This document shows positions 19,960 to 28,698 of a DNA stretch of 64,000 nucleotides, piece after piece. The position numbers and the translations under genes are program-made. Source of the DNA: DATKFM01 sp963851215 (GTDB taxonomy: Bacteria > Pseudomonadota > Alphaproteobacteria > Dongiales > Dongiaceae). The stretch is from positions 186,001 through 250,000 of the forward strand of contig CAWKOG010000017.1 of NCBI GenBank assembly GCA_963851215.1. The letters run 5' to 3'. How positions within the stretch are numbered: the first letter of the stretch is position 1; each line of letters starts with the position of its first letter. Below the pieces are notes generated by a model. It saw only the letters and a program-made list of their open reading frames with translations, was not told the origin of the DNA and searched no databases.

Positions 19960-20910
19960 CAGCCCAGCCTGCCTTTGATCCAGTCGCACATCAGGCTGAA
20001 CTCGCGCCGTGCCAGTTCGCTATAGGCGCGGGCGCGCAGGAAGCCGTGCATGGCGCCGGGCACCACCCGCAGTTCGGTCGCCACGCCGCCGTCCGACAGC
20101 CGACGCGCGTAGTCGACTGCTTCGTCCAGCAACACGTCATGATCGGCGGCGAGAACATAGGCCGGCGGCAGGCCCGCCGTCGTCTTCACCCGCATCGGCA
20201 GGGCGCGGGGATCGCCGGTGTCTAGACGGCCCTGCAGATAGGCGTTGAGGTAGTAGATCATGTTGTCGCGTAGCAGGAAGGGATCACGGCCGGCCTTGTA
20301 GCTCGGCCGGTTCGGGTCCGCGTCGACTACCGGATAGATCAGCCCTTGTGCCTTGAGCTCGGGACCGCCTGAATCCCGCGCCGCGATGGCGATCGCCGCC
20401 GCCAGATTGCCGCCGGCACTGTCGCCCGCGACGGCAACCCGCGCGCCGTCGATGGCCAACCGCGCCTGATTGTCGATCGCCCATTGCAGGACATAGAGGC
20501 AATCCTCGAACGCCGCCGGATAGGGATTCTCCGGCGGGCGGCGGTAATGGACGCCGATGACCTCGGCGCCGGTCTCCAGGGCCATTTGCGCGGTGATCAT
20601 CTCGTGGGATGCGATGCCGCCGCAGACCCAGCCGCCGCCGTGGAAATAGACGATCAGCGGCGGATGCTCCGGCGCTCACCGGCCGGTAGCGGCGGATGGG
20701 AATCTCGCGGCCCGGCGCGCAGATGAAATGGTCGATCGTGCGCACAGTGTCCGGCACCGGCAGGCGGAACTTCTCGCCCCGGATGTTGAACCAGGCGCGC
20801 CGGTCCTCCGCCGTCACCAATGCCGGTGCGCTCTTCATCTCCTGTTTCAGTGCCGCGACAAAGGCGGCAATGCCGGCCTCCAGCGGCGGCAGGGCTTTCG
20901 AATCGTCCAT
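19959..20910 (-). CDS. HSL-family alpha/beta hydrolase (esterase); one frame break
   Basis: About 316 residues after repair. An extra base at 20669-20670 separates RYRPVSA from EHPPLIVYFHGGGWVCGG; one deletion restores the frame. The oxyanion-hole motif HGGGW and the nucleophile motif VAGDSAGGN are those of the hormone-sensitive-lipase family. Asp and His candidates are in YVLAADHDVLLDE and VVPGAMHGFLR. Start and end are both TGATG-coupled, to the TPP enzyme upstream and the Rieske gene downstream, which strongly implies joint translation. It probably hydrolyses a small ester in the same catabolic route; the substrate is not known. Confidence 0.88.
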
Positions 20911-22598
20911 CAGGCGATCCACTCCGAAACCGGCGCACGCGCCTCATGCAGGGGCTGCGTCACCACATCGACAAGCGTCGGACCATCTGACTCCACGGCC
21001 GCCTGCAGCGCTCGCCGCAATTCCGCCGGCTCGGTCACGCGCCAGCTCTTCAGGCCATAGGCGGCGGCGATCTTGCCGTGGTCCGATGTGGTGAAATCGA
21101 CCTGGTGATAGCGTCCGCCGAAACCGGTGCGCTGGCCCGCCTTGATCCAGCCATAGCCGCTATTGGAGATGACGATCAGTGTGATCGGCAGATTGAGCCG
21201 CACCAGCGTTTCCATCTCGCCGACGGAGAACCCGAAAGCGCCATCGCCCATGACGGCGACGCACTTTGCCGTCGGACGGGCGTAGTGCGCGCCGATGACG
21301 GCTGGCAGCGAATAGCCCAGCGCGCCATGGGCGCGGTTGGTGATCAGATGCCGGCCGGTGCGGCGGATTTCGTAGTAGGCGGAGAGATAGGGACAGGCCG
21401 TGCCGGGATCGGCGACGACGATGGCATCGTCAGGCAGCACCGCCTGCAGCTCGGCCACCAGCCGCTCGGGCCGGATCGGCGTGGCATCCGACAACGCCAG
21501 TTCGCGGAATGATGCGCCTTTCTCCCGCTTCGCGCGCGCGACCGGCTCGATGGCCCAGGCGCCGTTTGCTTTCTTGCCGCGCCGCTGCAGCGCCTCGCGC
21601 AAGGCCGCCAGGCTCAGCCGCGCATCGCCGATCAGCGCCACCTCGGCCCGATAGTTGGCGCCCATGACAGCCGCGTCGACATCGATATGGACGACCGGCG
21701 TGCCCGCCTTCGGATGGCGCCAGCGTTCCGTGGTCACGGAACCGGCGCGGCAGCCGACGAAGATGACGAGATCGGCCGCATCCACCACCGCCCGCGTCGG
21801 CGCCGTGCCGCCATTGCTGCCGACGACGCCGGCGCAGAGCGGATGGGTTTCCGGCAGGCTGCCCTGGCCGCTGATGCTGGTGACGACGGCGGCGCCCAGC
21901 AGTTCCGCCAGCGCCGCGAGTTCGGCTTCCGCGCCGGAGATCACCACGCCGCCGCCGCAGATGAAGATCGGCGCCTTCGCCTTGGCAATCCGCTCGGCCG
22001 CGGCATCGACTGCATCGGGATCAGGCGCGGTGCGCGATGACGGACAATGGTTCAGCGCCGGATCGGCCCAGACATCCGCCTCGTCCACCGGGTCCTTCTG
22101 CACATCGAACGGCAGCCCGAGATGCACGGCGCCTGGACGGCCTGTGGTCATCTGGGTGAAGGCGCTGCGCAAGGTCTGCGGAATCGCGGCGGCGCGGTCG
22201 ATGACCCGGTTCCACTTGGTCACCGGCCGGAACAGCGCCGCCTGATCCAGCTCGGTCAAGGTGAACCGCCCGCGCGACGTCGTCGAGATGTCGGTGGTCA
22301 CCGCCAGCAGCGGCACCGAGGACTCGTTGGCCTCGGCGACGCCCGGCAGGATGTAAGTCGCGCCGCCGCCGCTCGGTCCCTCGCATACGCCGACCCGGCC
22401 GGAGATCCGCGCATAGCCGTCGGCCATATAGGCGGCGGAGCGCTCGTCGCGCGTCAGGATATGGGTGATGCCGTGATCGAGGCGCGCCAGCGCGTCATAG
22501 AGCGGCAGGCTGGTGTCGCCGCACAGGCCGAAGACATGGGTGACGCCATGCCGCTGCAGCATGCGCAGAAACGCTTCGGCCCCTGAAAGCTGATTCAT
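20910..22598 (-). CDS. Thiamine-diphosphate-dependent enzyme, acetolactate-synthase-like
   Basis: 562-residue three-domain ThDP enzyme. The N-terminal PYR domain has the catalytic Glu in the CEGPSGGGATYILPG region, the middle is a Rossmann-like domain, and the C-terminal PP domain carries the ThDP motif GDGAFGFSVGEMETL with a trailing ISNSGYGW. Lack of a neighbouring small regulatory subunit and its place beside Rieske and esterase genes suggest a catabolic decarboxylase or carboligase rather than the biosynthetic IlvB. The esterase overlaps its stop as TGATG. Exact reaction unknown. Confidence 0.85.
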   Translation of the reverse strand: MNQLSGAEAFLRMLQRHGVTHVFGLCGDTSLPLYDALARLDHGITHILTRDERSAAYMADGYARISGRVGVCEGPSGGGATYILPGVAEANESSVPLLAVTTDISTTSRGRFTLTELDQAALFRPVTKWNRVIDRAAAIPQTLRSAFTQMTTGRPGAVHLGLPFDVQKDPVDEADVWADPALNHCPSSRTAPDPDAVDAAAERIAKAKAPIFICGGGVVISGAEAELAALAELLGAAVVTSISGQGSLPETHPLCAGVVGSNGGTAPTRAVVDAADLVIFVGCRAGSVTTERWRHPKAGTPVVHIDVDAAVMGANYRAEVALIGDARLSLAALREALQRRGKKANGAWAIEPVARAKREKGASFRELALSDATPIRPERLVAELQAVLPDDAIVVADPGTACPYLSAYYEIRRTGRHLITNRAHGALGYSLPAVIGAHYARPTAKCVAVMGDGAFGFSVGEMETLVRLNLPITLIVISNSGYGWIKAGQRTGFGGRYHQVDFTTSDHGKIAAAYGLKSWRVTEPAELRRALQAAVESDGPTLVDVVTQPLHEARAPVSEWIA

Positions 22599-22655
22599 CG
22601 CCGGCCCGGTCGAGAACGATCCAGGCCGGCAGTGTCAAGGCCGCCGCGGGCGGCG

Positions 22656-22748
22656 TCAATGGCGCCCGCGCAAGCGATAGAACGGCAGCGACAGCATGCC
22701 ACTCCTAAGATTGTCCATCGCGAGATCGAAGGCGCCCTCTTCCGACAT
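22656..22748 (-). CDS. Possible 30-residue small protein
   Basis: A short frame with an AAGGAG directly before the ATG encodes MSEEGAFDLAMDNLRSGML and then a basic end, FYRLRGRH. It lies in the gap between the PcaD-like gene and the TPP enzyme, in the same frame as the pcaD end and after its TAA. The composition looks protein-like, but the ribosome-binding site is too close to the ATG and no family is recognised. It may instead be the remnant of a longer PcaD tail. Confidence 0.25.
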   Translation of the reverse strand: MSEEGAFDLAMDNLRSGMLSLPFYRLRGRH

Positions 22749-22775
22749 CTCCTTCGCCGCCTTGCGGATGTGAAG

Positions 22776-23571
22776 TTATGTACTGGAGAGGATCGCCGAC
22801 AGATGAATGGACAGGAAGTTGTTGAAGTCGGCTTCTTTCTCCACGGCGGAAATGTGCGATGCGCCCTTGATCACCCGCAGCAGCGCCTGCGGGATGCGGT
22901 CGGCGATAACCTTTCCCATCGCCGTCGTGGTGCCGAGGTCCTGGTCGGCGGCGATAACCAAGGTCGGCGCGGTGATCTTCCGAAGTTGGTTTGCATATCC
23001 TAAACTCTGAATCGCGCGGCCGCAGCCGGTGAGCCCTGCCGTCGGCGTATTGCGGATCATGTTGGCGACCCATTCCATCACGGCCGGGTTGGCGCGGCGA
23101 AAGGGTTCGGTGAACCAGCGGCCGAGAGTCGGCTGCACCTGGCTCTCCATGCCGCCCTTCTCGACCTGGGCGATGCGTTCGTCCCACATCTCCTTCGGCG
23201 GCGGTTCGCTGGTGGTGTTGGCCAGCACCAGGCCGCTGAGGCGGCCGCCGTGATTGATGCCCAGCCCCTGGGCGATCATGCCGCCGATGGAAATGCCGAC
23301 GAAGGCCGCGCGCTCGATCTTCAGGTGATCCAGCAGCCCGACCACATCTTTCGCCAGCATGTCGAAATTGTAAGGGCCCTTGCGGCGCCGCGCTTTCGCC
23401 ATGGCCGCGCATGTCATAGCGCAGCACGCGATACTTGGCCGCCAGCATCGGCACCTGGCCGCGCCACATATCCATGGTGGTCGACAGCGAATGGGACAGG
23501 ACGACGACGGGTGCGTTCTCCGGGCCGTCCAGGCGGTACGCGATCTCCGTACCGTTGACCGGTGCTTTCAT
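22776..23571 (-). CDS. pcaD: 3-oxoadipate enol-lactonase-like alpha/beta hydrolase; one frame break
   Basis: About 264 residues after repair. It starts MKAPVNGTEIAYRLDGPEN and has SHSLSTTMDMWRGQVP, RYDMRGHGESAAPQGPYNF, the nucleophile elbow FVGISIGGMIAQGLG and a late KGASHISAVEKE histidine, the PcaD arrangement of the beta-ketoadipate pathway. An extra base at 23372-23373 shifts the frame just before YNFDMLAKDVV. No other pca genes lie here, so the assignment to 3-oxoadipate enol-lactone is by similarity only. It starts about 20 bases after glmS, and its orientation places it before the TPP, esterase and Rieske genes. Confidence 0.85.
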
Positions 23572-23592
23572 GCCTCCCCTCCTGCAGGGAAC

Positions 23593-25414
23593 TTATTCCA
23601 CCGTTACGCTCTTGGCCAGATTGCGCGGCTGGTCCACGTCGGTGCCCTTGGCCACCGCCGCATGATAGGCCAGCAGCTGCACCGGGATGGCATAGAGGAT
23701 CGGCGCCACGAAGGGATCCACATGGGGCAGCTCCAGCTCCGCCCAGGGCTTCAGGTTGATGCGCTTCAGGCCCTGGGCATCCGACAGCACGATCACCTTG
23801 CCGCCACGGGCGACCGCCTCCTGCAGATTGGATGCCGTCTTCTCGAATACCTCGTCGCTGGGGGCGGCGACGATCACGGGCACGTTCTCGTCGATCAGCG
23901 CGATCGGCCCATGCTTCATCTCGCCGGCGGCATAGCCTTCTGCATGGATATAGGAGATTTCCTTCAGCTTCAGCGCGCCTTCCAGCGCGATGGGATAGGA
24001 CGAGCCGCGGCCGATGAACAGCACGTCCCGCGCCTCCGCGAGCTTCTGGGCGATGTCCCGCAGTTTGTCGTCGTGGTTGAGGATCTCCGCCGCCCGCGCC
24101 GGCACTTCCATCAGCGCCGCCGCCAGCTCGGCCTCGCGGTTGTCGCCGATGGCGCCGCGCGCCCGTGCCGCCCCAATCGCCAGGCAGGCGAGCACCGTCA
24201 ATTGGCGTGGTAAAGGCCTTGGTCGAGGCGACGCCGATCTCCGGCCCCGCCAGCGTTTGCAGCACCGCGTCGGATTCCCGGGCGATGGCGCTCTCGGGCG
24301 CGTTGACGATCGAAAGGATCTTCTGTCCTTCCTTCTTCGCGTAGCGCAGCGCCGCCAGGGTATCGATCGTCTCGCCGGACTGGGACACCACCAGCGTCAC
24401 GCCGTCCTTGGGCATCGGTGCTGCGCGGTAGCGGAATTCCGAGGCGATGTCGACTTCCACCGGCAGCCGCGCCACCTGCTCGAACCAGTATTTCGCTACC
24501 ATGCAGGCGTAGTAAGAGGTTCCACAGGCCAGCAGCGTCAGCCGCGAAACCTTCGCCCAGTCGACCGACAGATCCGGCATTTCGATGCGCCGCGCCAGGG
24601 GATTGATGAAGCTGTGCAGCGTGTCGCCGATCACCGCCGGCTGTTCTGCAATCTCCTTCATCATGAAGTGGCGGTAGTTGCCTTTGCCGATCAGGGCGCC
24701 CGACAGCGCCGTCTGCCGGATCTCCCGCTCCACTTCCTTGCCGTTGTTGAAGATGCGCGCGCCCGTGGGCGACACCACCGTCCAGTCATCCTCCTCCAGA
24801 TAGCAGATGCGCTGGGTCAGCGGCGCCAGCGCCAGGGCATCGGTGCCCAGATACATCTCGCCGTCGCCATAGCCGATGGCCAGCGGGCTGCCGCGCCGCG
24901 CGCCGATCATCAGGTCGTGGCGGCCGGCGAAGATCACCGCCAGCGAGAAGGCGCCGTGCAGCCGCTCCATGGCCAGCGCCATCGCCTGTTCCGGCGTCTT
25001 CTGTTCCTCAAGGTAGCGCGTCAGCAGATGGGGCACGACTTCGCTGTCGGTCTCCGTCTCGAACTTGTGGCCGAATTTGATCAGCTCCTGCCGCAGCTCG
25101 GAAAAATTCTCGATGATGCCGTTATGGACCACAGCGACGCGGTCGGTAGCGTGGGGATGGGCGTTGACCTCGTTGGGACGGCCATGGGTGGCCCAGCGCG
25201 TATGGCCAATGCCGATGGTGCCCGGCAGCGGCTGGCGGGCGAGCAGCGCTGCCAGATTGGTCAGCTTGCCCTCGGCGCGGCGACGGTCGATATGGCCGTT
25301 CACCAGCGTGGCGATCCCGGCGGAATCATAGCCGCGATATTCCAGCCGCTTCAGCCCGTCCAGCAGCAGGGGCGCTGCGTCGGACTTGCCGATGATGCCG
25401 ATGATTCCGCACAT
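23593..25414 (-). CDS. glmS: Glutamine--fructose-6-phosphate aminotransferase; one frame break
   Basis: About 606 residues after repair. It makes glucosamine-6-phosphate, the entry to cell-wall amino sugars. The N-terminal nucleophile Cys is MCGIIGIIG, followed by RGYDSAG and GIGHTRWATHG of the glutaminase domain. The isomerase half has CGTSYYACMVAKYW, SQSGETIDTL and GRGSSYPIALEGALKLKE, and ends LAKSVTVE. An extra base at 24204-24205 lies between AFTTQ and LTVLACLAIG. It sits 15 bases after glmU, giving the common glmU-glmS operon. It is an essential gene, so the break is suspect. Confidence 0.93.
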
Positions 25415-25429
25415 GAGAACCCCCTTCGC

Positions 25430-27040
25430 CTATCGCTTGCGCTTTTTGGCGGCCGATTGCGGCTTTTTGGCGGATGCGGCGGGTTTGCGCTCAGCCGGTT
25501 TCGCCTTCGACTTTGCGCTGCCGCCGCCAGACTTCGCCGGCTTTGACGGTGTCATGCGCTGCGTTGTTTGTACCGTCACCACAGGCCTCACCTTCGGCGC
25601 GCCGGCTTTCTGCGGTTGCCGGCTCACCACCGTTCCATCGGCCTTGCGCACCGTCACAGTGACGGGCGATTTCGCCTTGCCGTTGGATTTCGGCCGCGCC
25701 GCCGCCAGCCCTTTCTTGTACTCGCGGAACTTCGCCGCCCAGCCGGGCCGCTCCGTCTGCTCGCCGCGCGCCACCGCAAGGGCATCGGCGGCGACGTCGC
25801 GGGTGATGACGCTGCCGGCGCCAACGATGGCGCCGTCGCCCACTTTCACCGGTGCCCGCAGCACCACGTTGGAGCCGATCGACACGCCGGTGCCGACCTC
25901 CGTGTGATACTTGTCGAAGCCGTCATAGTTGGCGGTGATGGTGCCGGCACCGATATTGCTGGCGGCGCCGATGGCGGCATCGCCCAGATAGGTGAGATGG
26001 TTGGCCTTGGCGCCCTTGCCGACCCGCGCATTCTTGGTCTCGACAAAATTGCCGATATGAGCGTTCTCGCCGATGGCACTGCCCGGCCGCAGCCGGGCAT
26101 AGGGACCGATGCGCGCGCCCTTTTCGATCTTCGCCCCCTCGATATGGCAGAACGCCTTGATCTCCACGCCGTCGCCCACGGTCACGCCCGGGCCGAAAAC
26201 CACATGGGGCTCGATCACCACGTCGCGGCCCAACTTGGTATCCCAGGACAGAAACACGCTGCCGGGATCGGTCAGGGTCGCGCCGTTGGCCATCGCCGCC
26301 AGCCGCAGCCGTTCCTGCATCACCGCTTCCGCGACAGCCAGCTCGGCGCGGCTGTTGATGCCCAGCAGCTCGTCCGCCGGCGCCTCAACCACGGCGCAGG
26401 AGGCGCCGTCGGCGCGCGCCACGGCAACGATATCGGTGAGATAGAATTCCTTCTTCGGATTGTCGTTGCCGATCCGGTCGATCAGCGCGAACAGCAGACG
26501 CCCATCGATCGCCATGACGCCGGAATTGCACAGGCGGATCGCCCGCTGCGCCGGAGTCGCCACTACATGCTCCACGATCGCCTCGAGCTTGCTGTCGCCG
26601 CTGGTGATCAGCCGGCCATATTCCGCGGGATCGCCGGGCCGAAAGCCCAGCACCGCCACCGCCGGCTTGTCGGCCGCCCGCCGCCGCTCCAGCAGCCGCC
26701 GGATCGTCGTCGTAGTAATGAACGGGCAATCGCCGAACAGGACCAGCACATCGCCGGTGAAGCCGCTGAGCAGCGGCCGGGCGCAGAGCGTCGCATGGGC
26801 GGTGCCGCGCTGTTCGGCTTGGATCACGGTCTTGTGGGGCGACACGACCTTGGCGACGCTATCCATGCCCGGTGCAATCACCACCGCGACGGGATCGCAA
26901 GCCAACGGCGCCAAATTCGCCAGCAGGTGCGCGATCATCGGCCGCCCGGCGATGCGGTGCATCACCTTCGGCAGCTCTGACTTGATGCGGATACCCTTGC
27001 CGGCGGCAAGGACGATGGCGGCGGCGCGGTTATCGGTCAT
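25430..27040 (-). CDS. glmU: Bifunctional GlmU (glucosamine-1-P acetyltransferase / GlcNAc-1-P uridyltransferase) with basic tail
   Basis: Makes UDP-GlcNAc, downstream of GlmS. The N-terminal uridyltransferase domain has IVLAAGKGIRIKSELPKV (consensus is GTRMKS, here Thr and Met are both Ile) and EQRGTAHATL. The C-terminal left-handed beta-helix reads DGVEIKAFCHIEGA, KNARVGKGAKANHLTYLGD and NYDGFDKYHTEVG. Core family length is about 455; this protein is 536. The extra 80 residues form a Lys/Ala/Pro/Ser-rich tail ending SAAKKRKR. It leads the glmU-glmS pair. Confidence 0.93.
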   Translation of the reverse strand: MTDNRAAAIVLAAGKGIRIKSELPKVMHRIAGRPMIAHLLANLAPLACDPVAVVIAPGMDSVAKVVSPHKTVIQAEQRGTAHATLCARPLLSGFTGDVLVLFGDCPFITTTTIRRLLERRRAADKPAVAVLGFRPGDPAEYGRLITSGDSKLEAIVEHVVATPAQRAIRLCNSGVMAIDGRLLFALIDRIGNDNPKKEFYLTDIVAVARADGASCAVVEAPADELLGINSRAELAVAEAVMQERLRLAAMANGATLTDPGSVFLSWDTKLGRDVVIEPHVVFGPGVTVGDGVEIKAFCHIEGAKIEKGARIGPYARLRPGSAIGENAHIGNFVETKNARVGKGAKANHLTYLGDAAIGAASNIGAGTITANYDGFDKYHTEVGTGVSIGSNVVLRAPVKVGDGAIVGAGSVITRDVAADALAVARGEQTERPGWAAKFREYKKGLAAARPKSNGKAKSPVTVTVRKADGTVVSRQPQKAGAPKVRPVVTVQTTQRMTPSKPAKSGGGSAKSKAKPAERKPAASAKKPQSAAKKRKR

Positions 27041-27235
27041 CGAGTGAAGGTCCGGAAATCAGCACAGTGAATCATCAATAGGCGCCGGCAAAATGCCATA
27101 GCATCAGCATGTTACCAAGTGCGGATTTGGCCATGGCGGTGCCATGGCGGGATTCCGGCGTCTTGTTGATTTTCCACGGGCTGGCGGGCACTTTGCCCTC
27201 GCCTTTCCGCCGCCCCGGCCTCATCTAGGAACTCC

Positions 27236-27922
27236 ATGCCGCCCCACCGCAATGCCCTGGTCTTCGATCTCGACGGCACGCTGTTCGACACAGCGCCCGA
27301 CCTGCACCGCTGTATGAATTCGGTCCTGGCCGAGCAGGGCCGCCGCGCCGTGCCGCTGGAAGATGTCAGGCATATGGTGGGCGACGGCGCGGCAAAGATG
27401 CTGGAGCGTGGATTCGCCGCCACCGGCAAGCCGTTGGAGCCCAGCCGCCTGCCGGAGCTGATGCAGCGCTTCCTCCATCACTACCACGAAGGCCGCCATG
27501 CCATGACCCGGCCCTTTCCCGGCGTGGTCGATACGCTGGTGGAGCTATCGGCCGCGGGCTTCCGGCTGGCGATCTGCACAAACAAGCCCTACGGCCCCAC
27601 CATGGAGATCCTGGAGGTGCTGGGGCTGGAACATCTGTTCGACGCCGTCACCGGCGGCGACAGCTTCCCGGTGCGCAAGCCCGATCCCGGCCATCTGCTG
27701 GGAACGCTGAAACTGATGAGCGCGCAGCCGGGCTCGGCGGTCATGATCGGCGACAGCGGCAACGATGTGGCGGTGGCGCGGGCGGCGGGGGTGCCGGTGA
27801 TCGCGGTCAGCTACGGCTATACTACCGTTCCCGTAGACCAGCTGGGCGCCGATCATGTGATCGACAGTTTCGCCGCGCTGACCGCGATCGTGGCGCAGAT
27901 AGTGCCGGTGGGCCAGGATTGA
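27236..27922 (+). CDS. gph: Phosphoglycolate phosphatase (HAD family)
   Basis: 228-residue HAD subfamily IA phosphatase. Motif I is FDLDGTLFDTAPDL (nucleophile Asp), motif II is ICTNKP, motif III is VRKPDPGHL, and motif IV is MIGDSGNDVAVARAAG. The cap domain lies between motifs I and II. Phosphoglycolate is the usual substrate of this group; other small phosphates are possible. Divergent from glmU, with about 195 bases between. Confidence 0.88.
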   Translation: MPPHRNALVFDLDGTLFDTAPDLHRCMNSVLAEQGRRAVPLEDVRHMVGDGAAKMLERGFAATGKPLEPSRLPELMQRFLHHYHEGRHAMTRPFPGVVDTLVELSAAGFRLAICTNKPYGPTMEILEVLGLEHLFDAVTGGDSFPVRKPDPGHLLGTLKLMSAQPGSAVMIGDSGNDVAVARAAGVPVIAVSYGYTTVPVDQLGADHVIDSFAALTAIVAQIVPVGQD

Positions 27923-27984
27923 CGGCACCGCGCGCCATGCCAGTTCAGGCCAAAGGGTTGGGGAAGATCCGGCGCTTGCCTGGC

Positions 27985-28120
27985 GAGGCTCCCTGTCCCG
28001 CATGACCGGCGACCCTGGGGCACGGATAGAGGGCATCCGTGTCGTCCGTTGGGGGGACTGCCCTGACCGGGACAATCCAGGGTCGTTTACCCAAGGCTTT
28101 TGCCGGGGGAGCAGCCGCCT
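27985..28120 (+). ncRNA. Candidate structured non-coding RNA, possibly 6S-like
   Basis: No open frame here looks coding. A perfect 9-base helix CGACCCTGG / CCAGGGTCG (28010-28018 with 28077-28085) encloses two hairpins, one with stem CACGGAT/ATCCGTG (28021-28041). Outside it, GAGGC and TCCC (27985-27993) can pair with GGGA and GCCTC (28107-28120) across a large asymmetric bubble. Closed ends, an open centre and a long apical stem is the 6S RNA layout, but I cannot confirm a family consensus, and the strand is assumed. It could also be a 3' structure of gph. Confidence 0.35.
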
Positions 28121-28574
28121 CGGGGGTCACACAGGTCCGGGTTCGATGTTCCGGACTCAAACTCTTCTGGCCCAAATTGCCGAACCATGGTCGGACCAAT
28201 TAACGCTCCCGACTGTGAGAAAAGTCACAGAGCAAGTTACAGTTCGGCGACGGCGGCGGATGAGACGAGGCGTCCTTTGCACCGACCAGAAATAGTGAGC
28301 GGAACGGTCATGGTGGCCCACGCCAGCGGCCCTGTGCTGTCGACTCTACGGGAGATCCTCGCCAATCCATTGATTTAGAGCAGATTTCCGGCAATGGCCG
28401 GCGCCGCCTCAACGGTCCTTCGTTGACAGCGGACCGTCCGCTGCCGTAAGACCCGGCCGCCCCGGACAAAGCGGTTGTCTCGAAAACCGCAACTGCCGAG
28501 GGGCCCCATATATGATTATGGGATCGTCTTCCGGGATTCGGTCCGATGGGACCGCCGCTTCCGAAAGCCGGGAC
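28121..28574. other. Intergenic stretch between the structured RNA and tRNA-Val
   Basis: About 450 bases with no supported gene. A 6-bp hairpin CTGTGA/TCACAG lies at 28213-28230, and an inverted pair GTCCGG/CCGGAC at 28135-28156 has a loop resembling a tRNA T-loop, but no tRNA fits. The promoter of tRNA-Val should lie near the right end; I see no clear consensus. Confidence 0.5.
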
Positions 28575-28649
28575 GGGCGCGTAGCTCAGCGGGAGAGCAC
28601 TCCCTTCACACGGGAGGGGTCGCAGGTTCAATCCCTGCCGCGCCCACCA
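28575..28649 (+). tRNA. tRNA-Val(CAC)
   Basis: 75 bases with a full cloverleaf: acceptor GGGCGCG / CGCGCCC, D-arm with GTAGCTCAGCGGGAGAGC, anticodon stem CTCCC / GGGAG around TTCACAC, and T-arm GCAGG-TTCAATC-CCTGC. The anticodon CAC reads the valine codon GTG. The discriminator A and the 3' CCA are encoded. Confidence 0.97.
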
Positions 28650-28698
28650 TCATCCCACAAGGCGCTATCGGCCTTACGAGCGGGCGGCAGCCGCGCCA

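Noticed and set aside
28131..28157. T-arm-like GGGTTCGA hairpin suggesting a second tRNA
   Set aside because: The loop is too long, and no anticodon arm, D-arm or acceptor stem fits around it.
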